DNA of 5,660 bases from Methanomassiliicoccus sp. UBA386. GTDB taxonomy: Archaea; Thermoplasmatota; Thermoplasmata; Methanomassiliicoccales; Methanomassiliicoccaceae. Each line of letters starts with the position of its first letter. Within the stretch, counting starts at the first letter, position 1. Below, piece after piece: positions 1 to 4,776 of this stretch. The stretch lies in assembly GCA_002498285.1 (NCBI GenBank), contig DAGU01000094.1, positions 6,708 through 12,367 of the forward strand, given 5' to 3'. Position numbers and translations under genes: made by a program. Below the pieces are notes generated by a model. It was given only the letters and a program-made list of their open reading frames with translations, did not search any database and was not told the DNA's origin.

Positions 1-98
1 AGGCGCTGCATCTCAGGCCTTTCCAGCAGCTCGAGGAACACGCCGTCCACCTTGACGGTGCCGTGGACGCTGTCGTGGATAACCTTGTAACCTGGCAC
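1..98 (-). CDS. HD-superfamily phosphohydrolase, N-terminal fragment (runs off the left edge)
   Basis: Only the first 32 codons are present; the gene continues beyond base 1. The product begins MPGYKVIHDSVHG and goes on through a VDGVFLELLERPEMQRL-like segment. This is the characteristic opening of the COG1078-type HD phosphohydrolases, whose HD metal-binding residues come later and are not visible here. Family members are metal-dependent phosphohydrolases, some being dNTP triphosphohydrolases (SAMHD1-like); the substrate of this one cannot be told. The start is a GTG at 98-96: the family-conserved YKVIHD follows three residues later, and an in-frame TAG lies only two codons upstream. There is no Shine-Dalgarno sequence, and a TATA box is centred about 26 bases upstream, so the mRNA is probably leaderless. 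Confidence 0.8.
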   Translation of the reverse strand, partial: MPGYKVIHDSVHGTVKVDGVFLELLERPEMQR

Positions 99-119
99 GA
101 GCTAAAAATAACCCGTTTG

Positions 120-128
120 CTATATATC
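120..128 (-). promoter_or_regulatory. TATA box of the HD-protein gene
   Basis: The minus strand reads GGATATATAGC here, centred about 26 bases before the GTG at 98. That is the spacing of an archaeal TATA box to the transcription start, so transcription would begin at or next to the start codon (leaderless). A T-rich run on the same strand (TTATTTTT, 110-103) lies between box and gene and could also help terminate sepF transcription. Seen by eye only. Confidence 0.6.
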
Positions 129-147
129 CCTGCCGACGGTCAGGCGT

Positions 148-531
148 TCAGCGGAAGCCGCCGCGGATCTTCTGACGGTCGATGCGGACGCCGTTGGGAG
201 CGACCACGATATAGTTGCCGCCGATGGCCGCCACGTCGCCGTTGGTGTCGCGCGCCACGGCCTTCAGCTCGGCGGTGATGCGGCGCAGGGACTCAGTATC
301 GTTGGCGATGGGGGAATAGTCGATCATCATCACAGCGCCGTCATACACCGGCTGGGTGATGTCTGCCAGGTCCTCGTAGCGGTAGACCTCCGCGATCTTG
401 ATCATTCCCTTTCCGCCCGAGGATGCCTCTCCCTCAAAGGTCATCGCCCCAAGGTCGATGAACTGGTCGGACTCCACCGTGGGCACGTCATCCCTGATCT
501 TACCGAAAGGCTTCCTGCTCAATAAGGCCAT
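148..531 (-). CDS. sepF: Archaeal cell-division protein SepF
   Basis: The 127-residue product matches archaeal SepF (formerly DUF552). SepF is a dimeric membrane anchor that binds the C-terminal tail of FtsZ and holds the division ring on the cytoplasmic membrane. The core spans about residues 43-120: MIKIAEVYRYEDL (43-55), PVYDGAVMMIDYS (61-73), an IANDTESLRRITAELKAV helix (75-92), then GGNYIVVAPNGVRIDR (104-119). The short N-terminus (MALLSRKPFGKI) is a candidate amphipathic membrane-targeting segment, followed by a linker with the archaeal FIDLGAMTFEGE block (24-35). Length is normal for archaeal members. The ATG at 531-529 has a GAGGG Shine-Dalgarno eight bases upstream. No ftsZ lies in the window. 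The gene is co-directional with the PUA and zinc-ribbon genes but has its own TATA-like element. Confidence 0.93.
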   Translation of the reverse strand: MALLSRKPFGKIRDDVPTVESDQFIDLGAMTFEGEASSGGKGMIKIAEVYRYEDLADITQPVYDGAVMMIDYSPIANDTESLRRITAELKAVARDTNGDVAAIGGNYIVVAPNGVRIDRQKIRGGFR

Positions 532-539
532 TACTGCAT

Positions 540-544
540 CCCTC
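540..544 (-). promoter_or_regulatory. Shine-Dalgarno site of sepF
   Basis: The minus strand reads AAGAGGG with GAGGG at 544-540, eight bases before the ATG. It supports this start over an out-of-frame ATG at 539-537. Confidence 0.6.
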
Positions 545-564
545 TTCGAGTGAATACGATAGAG

Positions 565-573
565 CGTATTTAG
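565..573 (-). promoter_or_regulatory. TATA-like element of sepF
   Basis: The minus strand reads GCTAAATACG, centred about 38 bases before the start codon. Initiation about 25 bases downstream would give a leader of roughly 12 bases that still contains the GAGGG ribosome site. It lies in the 87-base gap after the PUA gene, so sepF need not depend on upstream transcription. Confidence 0.4.
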
Positions 574-618
574 CTTTTACATTCTACTTGACGCATATTT
601 CAAGCTGGAGAACGCCCC

Positions 619-1113
619 TCAGTCCTCGTTCAGCTTCCACAGCTTGTCCGCCACGTGGTGGATGCTCTTGATCGCCTTCCCCGGCGACCTCTCCCTCATC
701 TGGGGACCGGAGATCAATGCCTCGCCCACTGCCAGGGGGACGCCGTTGTTGATGTCCTTCACCCAGACGATGTCCCCGGGTTGCAGGTCGGGGTCGGCGT
801 CCACTATTCCGGGCCCCATGACGTCGGCGCCCTTGGTCACGAACGGAACGGCGCCCATGTCCACCGTGACGGAGGCCCTCTCCGGGCGGCTGCGCAGCAG
901 CCCCCGCACGGTTAGGAACGCCTTGCCATTGTACACCAGCCCCTCGGCGATGTTGTTGATGAACAGAATATCGAAGTCGGTGCTCTCCGCCCGGTCAACT
1001 GGCTCCCCCGGACGGAACGGCTCCACGCCCAGGGTGTTCGCCATCTCCTCGGCCAGGGCCTTGACCTCCTTCTCGCGCAGGCGGCGGCGTTTTCTAACAC
1101 GTATGTCGCTCAT
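619..1113 (-). CDS. PUA-domain RNA-binding protein (archaeal MCT-1/Tma20-like)
   Basis: The 164-residue cytoplasmic protein has two parts. The N-terminal domain (about 1-75) opens with a very basic stretch, IRVRKRRRLREKEVK, and resembles the pre-PUA domain of archaeal MCT-1/Tma20 relatives. A PUA domain follows at about 80-155, with VTVDMGAVPFVTKGADVMGPGI (82-103), the LQPGDIVWV turn (110-118) and the VPLAVGEALISG strand (125-136). PUA domains bind structured RNA; the eukaryotic relatives MCT-1/Tma20 act on the ribosome in initiation and recycling, and a translation role here is inferred from family. The ATG at 1113 is chosen because the basic N-terminus begins there and a TATA-like box lies about 30 bases upstream with no Shine-Dalgarno. 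The other stand-alone PUA families (modification-enzyme fragments) are less likely, as no catalytic domain is present. Confidence 0.85.
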   Translation of the reverse strand: MSDIRVRKRRRLREKEVKALAEEMANTLGVEPFRPGEPVDRAESTDFDILFINNIAEGLVYNGKAFLTVRGLLRSRPERASVTVDMGAVPFVTKGADVMGPGIVDADPDLQPGDIVWVKDINNGVPLAVGEALISGPQMRERSPGKAIKSIHHVADKLWKLNED

Positions 1114-1138
1114 CGGAGCAACATTCGGGACCGCATAG

Positions 1139-1147
1139 AGATATTTT
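1139..1147 (-). promoter_or_regulatory. TATA-like element of the PUA gene
   Basis: The minus strand reads CAAAATATCTC in the 38-base gap between the zinc-ribbon stop and the PUA start. Its centre is about 30 bases from the ATG at 1113, predicting a leaderless or nearly leaderless mRNA; no Shine-Dalgarno is visible before that ATG. Confidence 0.45.
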
Positions 1148-1151
1148 GCCG

Positions 1152-1403
1152 TCAGGAGCGGCCGAACAGCCTGGAGAACAGCCCCTTCTTCCGCTCGGGT
1201 CGCCCGGCCTCGGCCGGCTGGACCGCGGCGGCGCCTGACGCGGCCGCAGCAGACGCCTCAGGGGCGTCGAGCGCCCTCGCCATCCTTTCCAGCTCGTCGA
1301 TGCCATGCATGGTGAATTCCGCGCCGCAGGCCGGACATGAAGTGACATCGGGGTCGATCGGTCGACCGCACGCCGGACATTCAACGAGCTCGTCGCTGGC
1401 CAT
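1152..1403 (-). CDS. Small double-CxxC zinc-ribbon protein with amphipathic C-terminal tail
   Basis: The 83-residue product starts MASDELVECPACG. Two CPACG knuckles (C9/C12 and C23/C26) form a short zinc-ribbon of the kind widespread in archaeal small proteins. A helical stretch (34-47) follows, then an alanine-rich low-complexity linker (about 47-67), then a basic tail ending KKGLFSRLFGRS (72-83). That tail resembles the C-terminal membrane-targeting helix of MinD, so the protein may sit on the inner face of the membrane (inference). The ATG at 1403-1401 is preferred to an upstream in-frame ATG at 1517 because the extension would run through the AT-rich promoter region and adds a peptide without domain character. 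A TATA box sits about 27 bases before the chosen ATG. Function unknown; the ribbon could bind protein or nucleic acid. Confidence 0.75.
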   Translation of the reverse strand: MASDELVECPACGRPIDPDVTSCPACGAEFTMHGIDELERMARALDAPEASAAAASGAAAVQPAEAGRPERKKGLFSRLFGRS

Positions 1404-1425
1404 GTTAGCCACTGATATGCCATAT

Positions 1426-1435
1426 GATAATATAG
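1426..1435 (-). promoter_or_regulatory. TATA box of the zinc-ribbon gene
   Basis: The minus strand reads GGCTATATTATC, centred about 27 bases before the ATG at 1403. No Shine-Dalgarno precedes that ATG, so a leaderless mRNA is likely. Confidence 0.6.
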
Positions 1436-1492
1436 CCCTTGCGCGCCATTTCTCGCCATCGCCTCGTTCCCGCCGGGGCATTTTTGTACCCC

Positions 1493-1511
1493 AAATAAAA
1501 TAAAATATAAG
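1493..1511 (+). promoter_or_regulatory. TATA region of the 1526-2793 gene pair
   Basis: The plus strand reads CAAATAAAATAAAATATAAGC, an unusually long A/T run whose middle is about 25 bases before the ATG at 1526. No Shine-Dalgarno is present before that ATG, which points to a leaderless or very short-leader transcript. Confidence 0.55.
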
Positions 1512-1525
1512 CGTCATGAAGCATC

Positions 1526-2326
1526 ATGCGTTGGGGACCGTTCGCATTGCGAGCTGGCGCGGTGGCCGTGCAGCTGTTCGTGGCCGCCATACTGGTGCTG
1601 AGCGTCCTGCCGCTCGCCACCGGGGGCATTGAGATCAACACGCCGAACGAGGCGTCGGCCGTCTCGTTGCAGGACGGCGTGCTCACCATGGGCTTCCCGC
1701 TGGAGGTCTACAACGGCGGCTACTTCGACATCGACGACGTGAGGGTGTCCATCGCCATGGACGCCAACGGCACTGTGCTGACGTCGGCAGCCGAGGCAAT
1801 GGACATCCGTTCGGGGATGGTCAACCATCTCGACCCCACGTTCTCCTTCGACCTCAATGACATCGCGCCGGCGAAGCTGGCGTCCATGGTGTTCGAGCGG
1901 AGCCAGATGGTCCTCGACATCGATGTGGAGGGTACATACTCCCTCGGACTTGTCGGCGCCGACGCCAGCTACCGGCGCACGGTGGACTGGGAGCCGCTGG
2001 TGAGGTCCCTCGTCCTCTCTCCTGACGAACCCTCCTGGGAGGAGAACGGCACCGCGATCGACCTCCTGATGCGCTACAGCTTCGACGCCTCGCCCCTGCT
2101 GATCGGACTGGAGACGGGGATGGCGTTCACCCTGATCGGCGAGGACGGACCGCTGGGAGACGCGACCGCGACGATCGTGCTTGCTCATCACAACGAGGGC
2201 GTGGTCCGCCTGACCGTGCCCGCCTCGATGATGGGACCGCAGGACCTCATGGTGGACCTTGGCCTCTCGGTGGGAGGAGTGGAAGCGCACATCGATCGGG
2301 AGTACCGCTGGGAGGGGGCGGCATGA
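1526..2326 (+). CDS. Membrane-anchored protein with two possible tandem beta-sandwich domains, unknown function
   Basis: The 266-residue product is not recognised by name. A positively charged start (MRWGPFALR) precedes one hydrophobic segment at about 10-31 (VQLFVAAILVLSVLPLA), so it is probably a signal anchor or uncleaved signal with residues 32-266 outside the membrane. The rest is rich in alternating hydrophobic residues and acidic turns. Two similar halves can be seen: one from about VLTMGFPLEVYN (52-63) to RRTVDWEPL (150-158), one from IDLLMRYSFDA (178-188) to IDREYRWEG (256-264). Each ends in a strand with Arg before Trp. This would suit tandem LEA14/WHy-like folds but is not proven. 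Two N-G-T sequons (N81, N174) could be glycosylated if exported. The stop overlaps the next start (ATGA), so the two products are probably made together. Confidence 0.7.
   Translation: MRWGPFALRAGAVAVQLFVAAILVLSVLPLATGGIEINTPNEASAVSLQDGVLTMGFPLEVYNGGYFDIDDVRVSIAMDANGTVLTSAAEAMDIRSGMVNHLDPTFSFDLNDIAPAKLASMVFERSQMVLDIDVEGTYSLGLVGADASYRRTVDWEPLVRSLVLSPDEPSWEENGTAIDLLMRYSFDASPLLIGLETGMAFTLIGEDGPLGDATATIVLAHHNEGVVRLTVPASMMGPQDLMVDLGLSVGGVEAHIDREYRWEGAA
2311..2315 (+). promoter_or_regulatory. Shine-Dalgarno site of the four-helix membrane protein
   Basis: GGAGG lies seven bases before the ATG at 2323, inside the last codons of the upstream gene. It allows re-initiation at the ATGA overlap and contrasts with the absence of such a site at the first gene of the pair. 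Confidence 0.65.
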
Positions 2327-2793
2327 ACGAGTTCTCCATCCATCATGGCAAATGGAGCAAGGGGCTGTTGGCCGCGGCCGGCGCCCTCGTCAAGTACGTC
2401 GCCGTGCCCATTCTCCTGCTGTTCATCCTGACCGGTCTGCTGGAAAGCGCCGGGGGCGAGGAGTTCGTCCAACAGCTTGCCCTTCCAGAGCTTACAACTT
2501 TGGTGGCGCTCCTCGGGGCCATTGTGGCGGCGCTGACATTCTTCCGGGGCTTCTATCCCATGGGTTCACTGTCCCGCATGGCCTTCGGGGTGGCGAGCAT
2601 GGCCGCCGCCGGAGTGTGGCTGTGGACCTTCACCAAGGGCGGCAGCATCGCCCTTGAGGGCAGCGACATCGCCCTGGGGATCGATTATATGGCCCTCGTT
2701 CTGCTGCTCCTCCTGGCGGTGGTGCTGCGCGGAGCGTCCTTCGTGGCGGAGATGCTCACATACCGAAAGGAATGGCTGGCCACCCTGTCGTGA
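2323..2793 (+). CDS. Four-helix integral membrane protein, unknown function
   Basis: The 156-residue product is not recognised. Four hydrophobic segments are visible: about 15-40 (LLAAAGALVKYVAVPILLLF), 56-75, 83-104 and 121-142 (DYMALVLLLLLAVVLRGASF). The loops are short, and no catalytic motif, cysteine or charged pore pattern is seen. The start overlaps the stop of the preceding gene by four bases and has a GGAGG site, so translation is coupled. A partnership of this membrane protein with the preceding anchored protein, as a small cell-surface complex, is inferred from the coupling only. The 86-base gap after the stop holds the promoter of the next gene. Confidence 0.72.
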   Translation: MNEFSIHHGKWSKGLLAAAGALVKYVAVPILLLFILTGLLESAGGEEFVQQLALPELTTLVALLGAIVAALTFFRGFYPMGSLSRMAFGVASMAAAGVWLWTFTKGGSIALEGSDIALGIDYMALVLLLLLAVVLRGASFVAEMLTYRKEWLATLS

Positions 2794-2830
2794 CGCGCCG
2801 GCTGGCACGATGGCCGCTGCCTAGAAAGAC

Positions 2831-2839
2831 AGATATAGT
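2831..2839 (+). promoter_or_regulatory. TATA-like element of the cysteine-rich protein gene
   Basis: The sequence AGATATAGTT lies about 45 bases before the ATG at 2880. Initiation about 25 bases downstream would give a leader of roughly 20 bases carrying the AAGGGGG ribosome site at 2863-2869. It suggests the gene is not simply part of the upstream membrane-protein operon. Confidence 0.4.
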
Positions 2840-2879
2840 TTCGGTGAACTTGACGGCCGAAGAAGGGGGCACTCACGAT

Positions 2880-3605
2880 ATGGGAATAAGCATCGCGATC
2901 TGTGAACTCGACAGCGACGAGTCGCTGTGCAAGGATGGAAAGCTGACCATACTGAAGGCGCGCCTCGACGATGTGTCCGGGTACGAGTCCTGCGCCGATT
3001 ACGATGAGGTGGTCTCGGCCGCCGATGCCAAGCGCGCGCTCGGCGACGATTGGGAGGCCTTCCTCAAGAGGAACCGCTTCGACGCCGAGCGGGAGAGCTT
3101 TCTCCTCGGCAAGGTGAAGAACGAGGATGACGCCGCCAGGCTGAAGGGCGTTGCCAGCAAGGAGTACAGCGGCTGGATCGACCTCTCCTGCCTGTCGCCC
3201 GAGCAGGCCAAGGCCGTCAGGGAGAAGGCCGGCGAGGATAATCTCCTGAGCCAGTGGAACACCGTCCCCCTGGACGAGACGAACGCCATCTGCGGGAGGT
3301 GCGTCATGTCCTGGGACAAGGGGCGCGGATGCCTCGGCAACTTCGGCCCAGAGAACTCGCAGCTGCCGGAGATAGCCGCCAAGTACGATTGTTCCATCGT
3401 GGCGTCGGTGCCGGAGCTGGCCAAGAGCGGGAAGAAGCTCAGCCCCGAAGAGGCCAAGAAGCTGTCCGAGGAGTGCAAGGTGCTCAGGGAGAAGCTGCCC
3501 ATCGAGGGAAAGTCCCCCGCCCGCCGCTACGGTGGGGTGGTGGACCGGCTCGAGACCGTGGCCGACCTATGCGCCTCCAAGGGCGTACGCCTCTACTTCA
3601 TCTGA
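2880..3605 (+). CDS. Cysteine-rich protein of unknown function, upstream of padR
   Basis: The 241-residue soluble protein has no family I recognise. It is charged and mostly helical in appearance, with no signal peptide or membrane segment. Ten cysteines lie at 8, 17, 38, 104, 138, 141, 151, 171, 199 and 231. The cluster C138-GR-C141-x9-C151-x19-C171, in a region containing GRCVMSWDKGRGCLGNFGPE, is the most likely metal or Fe-S site. Residues 179-206 (ELAKSGKKLSPEEAKKLSEE and following) look like a helical hairpin. The ATG at 2880 is preferred to an in-frame ATG at 2772: it follows an AAGGGGG site by ten bases, and the longer form would overlap the previous gene and begin with a peptide without domain character. 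PadR starts nine bases after the stop, so co-transcription is likely and the protein may take part in that regulator's response (inference). Confidence 0.75.
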   Translation: MGISIAICELDSDESLCKDGKLTILKARLDDVSGYESCADYDEVVSAADAKRALGDDWEAFLKRNRFDAERESFLLGKVKNEDDAARLKGVASKEYSGWIDLSCLSPEQAKAVREKAGEDNLLSQWNTVPLDETNAICGRCVMSWDKGRGCLGNFGPENSQLPEIAAKYDCSIVASVPELAKSGKKLSPEEAKKLSEECKVLREKLPIEGKSPARRYGGVVDRLETVADLCASKGVRLYFI

Positions 3606-3608
3606 GGA
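3604..3608 (+). promoter_or_regulatory. Shine-Dalgarno site deciding the GTG start of padR
   Basis: GAGGA overlaps the preceding gene's stop and lies six bases before the GTG at 3615. It supports this non-ATG start; the frame is closed just upstream by that same stop codon. Confidence 0.55.
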
Positions 3609-3614
3609 AGCGAC

Positions 3615-3962
3615 GTGGCCTCCGATCACGCCATCGGACAGAGCTTATCGGCCCGAGCCTTCCGCTCCGGCTTCCTCAAGCTGGCCATACTCCGGCTGGT
3701 GGCCGCCCGGCCCATGCACGGATACGCCATGATGAAGGAGATCGAGCGGTTGACGGCCTCGGACTGGCGGCCCAGCCCCGGATCGATCTACCCTACCCTG
3801 CAGGAGCTGCTGGACAGCGGGCTGCTGTCCAGCCGGTCCGAGGGACGAAAGCAGGTCTATGAGATCACACCGCTGGGCGACGAGGTCCTGACGGTCGCCA
3901 TGGAGCGCACCCGCGCCAGCATGCTATCGCTGCAGAGGCTCCTCGACTACCGGCCGGAATGA
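3615..3962 (+). CDS. PadR-family winged-helix transcriptional regulator
   Basis: The 115-residue product is a short PadR-type repressor (DNA-binding domain plus one C-terminal dimerisation helix). The winged helix begins with LKLAILRLVAARPMHGYAMM (21-40), has the family-typical recognition segment PSPGSIYPTLQELLDSGLL (53-71) and the wing GRKQVYEITPLG (77-88). The final helix (about 90-111) would form the dimer. PadR proteins usually repress their own operon and nearby transporter or detoxification genes, released by a small ligand. The start is a GTG with a GAGGA site; no other plausible start precedes the domain. It lies nine bases after the cysteine-rich gene and in the same frame, separated by one TGA. 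An ABC-transporter ATPase 0.8 kb downstream is a possible target. The last 16 bases overlap the opposing E1-like gene. Confidence 0.9.
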   Translation: MASDHAIGQSLSARAFRSGFLKLAILRLVAARPMHGYAMMKEIERLTASDWRPSPGSIYPTLQELLDSGLLSSRSEGRKQVYEITPLGDEVLTVAMERTRASMLSLQRLLDYRPE

Positions 3963-4681
3963 GGCGAGCAGGCCGGGCACTCCCTGGCCCGGCCGATCTC
4001 CACCGTGTCCCAGTATTGCGAGCTCAGATCGCCGATGAGCATTTTCGATGTCAGCGGCTGACCGATCCCGGTGATGAGCTTTATGGCCTCTCCGGCCTGC
4101 AGGCAGCCGAAAACGCCGGCGGTGACGCCGATGATCGGTATGTCGCCCGCCGCTCGCGGAGCGCGGGGGAATAGACATGCCAGGCATGGCGTTTCTCCCG
4201 GCACCATGACCGTCACCTGGCCGTGCCACCCCTCCACCGCGGCGTGAACGGCCGGCGTCCCCGTCCTCAGGGCATGCTCGTTGAGCACCATCCGCGCCGG
4301 GACGCTGTCCAGGCAGTCCAGGAGGATGGTGCATCCCTCGAACACGTCGGCTATGTTGTCCCTCGACACCTCTACCGCCTTCGCCAGGACCTCGATGTTG
4401 GGATTGAGGGCGGCCAGCTTCCTTGCTGCCGAGTCGACCTTGCTCCGCGTCCCGACGTCCTCGGTCCAGTGCAGCACCTGGCGGTTGAGGTTGCTCTCCT
4501 CCGGGACCTGCGGGTCCGCCAGGACAAGGCGGCCGATGCCGGCCGCGGCGAGGTACATCGAGGCGGGACTTCCCAGTCCGCCCACCCCCATGATGCCCAC
4601 GGTGGCGCCGGCCAGCCTTTCCTGCCCCTCCTCCCCCATGCCCTGGAGCATCCTCTGGCGGGCGTAGCGGTCGGCGTTCAT
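3947..4681 (-). CDS. HesA/MoeB/ThiF-family E1-like adenylyltransferase
   Basis: The 244-residue enzyme adenylates the C-terminal glycine of a ubiquitin-like sulfur carrier (ThiS/MoaD/SAMP type), feeding thiamine, molybdopterin/tungstopterin or tRNA thiolation; which one cannot be told. Seen: RYARQ at 5-9, the nucleotide loop GVGGLGSP (32-39), SNLNRQ with Arg67 (63-68), K81, and the DCLDS segment with catalytic-position Asp125. Four zinc cysteines appear as CLAC (166-169) and CPAC (235-238). The loop that carries the thioester/persulfide cysteine in E. coli MoeB and ThiF is shortened to PRAPRAAGDIPIIGVTAGV (172-190) and has no cysteine, as I recall for many archaeal HesA/ThiF relatives. The ATG at 4681 is used because RYARQ follows directly; an upstream in-frame ATG at 4777 would run across the divergent promoter. 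It ends with TAG, overlapping padR tail to tail by 16 bases. Confidence 0.9.
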   Translation of the reverse strand: MNADRYARQRMLQGMGEEGQERLAGATVGIMGVGGLGSPASMYLAAAGIGRLVLADPQVPEESNLNRQVLHWTEDVGTRSKVDSAARKLAALNPNIEVLAKAVEVSRDNIADVFEGCTILLDCLDSVPARMVLNEHALRTGTPAVHAAVEGWHGQVTVMVPGETPCLACLFPRAPRAAGDIPIIGVTAGVFGCLQAGEAIKLITGIGQPLTSKMLIGDLSSQYWDTVEIGRARECPACSPHSGR

Positions 4682-4776
4682 GGCCCTGCAACGCCCTCCA
4701 GATAAATCATCGTTGCTGCCTCTCCCGGGAAAACGATTAAGTGCTAGACACTTGTTGACAAAAACGGTACGTTGCA
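4682..4776. promoter_or_regulatory. Divergent promoter region between the E1-like and ABC genes
   Basis: This 95-base gap serves both directions. For the minus gene, a TTTATC box (4708-4701 region) lies about 23 bases before the ATG and a GGAGGG site (4699-4694) lies 12 bases before it. The two would imply different transcript starts, so one is probably fortuitous. For the plus gene, no Shine-Dalgarno is present before the ATG at 4777, and the best A/T element is GATTAAG near 4735-4741. Confidence 0.45.
4739..4753. repeat. Short inverted repeat, candidate operator
   Basis: AAGTG-CTAGA-CACTT has perfect five-base arms around a five-base spacer. It sits 23 bases before the ABC gene start and overlaps the end of its only A/T-rich promoter element, where a repressor could block TFB/TBP or polymerase. 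A short repeat of this kind can occur by chance. Confidence 0.4.

Larger units (their letters stand above)
1404..1525. promoter_or_regulatory. Divergent promoter region
   Basis: This 122-base AT-rich stretch sits between the two divergent starts. It holds one TATA box for each direction (minus 1435-1426, plus about 1493-1511). A short perfect inverted repeat, ATATG-C-CATAT (1415-1425), lies between the minus-strand TATA box and that gene's start, where a regulator could bind. No coding sequence is convincing here. Confidence 0.6.

Noticed and set aside
127..145. Imperfect palindrome (CCTG...CAGG with inner CCG-A-CGG) after sepF, as a hairpin terminator
   Set aside because: Arms are too short and interrupted, and archaeal termination relies mainly on T-rich runs; the TTATTTTT at 110-103 is a better but still weak candidate.
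63..278. 71-codon plus-strand frame near the left end
   Set aside because: It crosses the HD-gene promoter and the end of sepF and is mostly Arg and Gly; no supporting promoter or ribosome site.
644..1138. 164-codon plus-strand frame opposite the PUA gene
   Set aside because: Ser/Thr/Pro/Arg-rich composition without domain, while the minus strand holds a clear PUA domain.
1404..1517. Extended N-terminus (38 residues) for the zinc-ribbon protein
   Set aside because: The extension translates the AT-rich divergent promoter region; the TATA box at 1426-1435 would fall inside the coding sequence.
1514..2290. 258-codon open frame on the minus strand opposite the membrane-anchored protein gene
   Set aside because: Its peptide is rich in His, Arg and Gly with no domain pattern, as expected from the antisense of high-GC coding DNA; the plus-strand gene has promoter, signal anchor and coupling.
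2772..2879. Extended N-terminus (36 residues) for the cysteine-rich protein from the ATG at 2772
   Set aside because: It overlaps the previous gene, crosses a TATA-like element, and the ATG at 2880 has its own ribosome site.
3254..3862. 202-codon plus-strand frame across the cysteine-rich and padR genes
   Set aside because: Arg/Gly-rich shadow frame spanning the junction of two better-supported genes.
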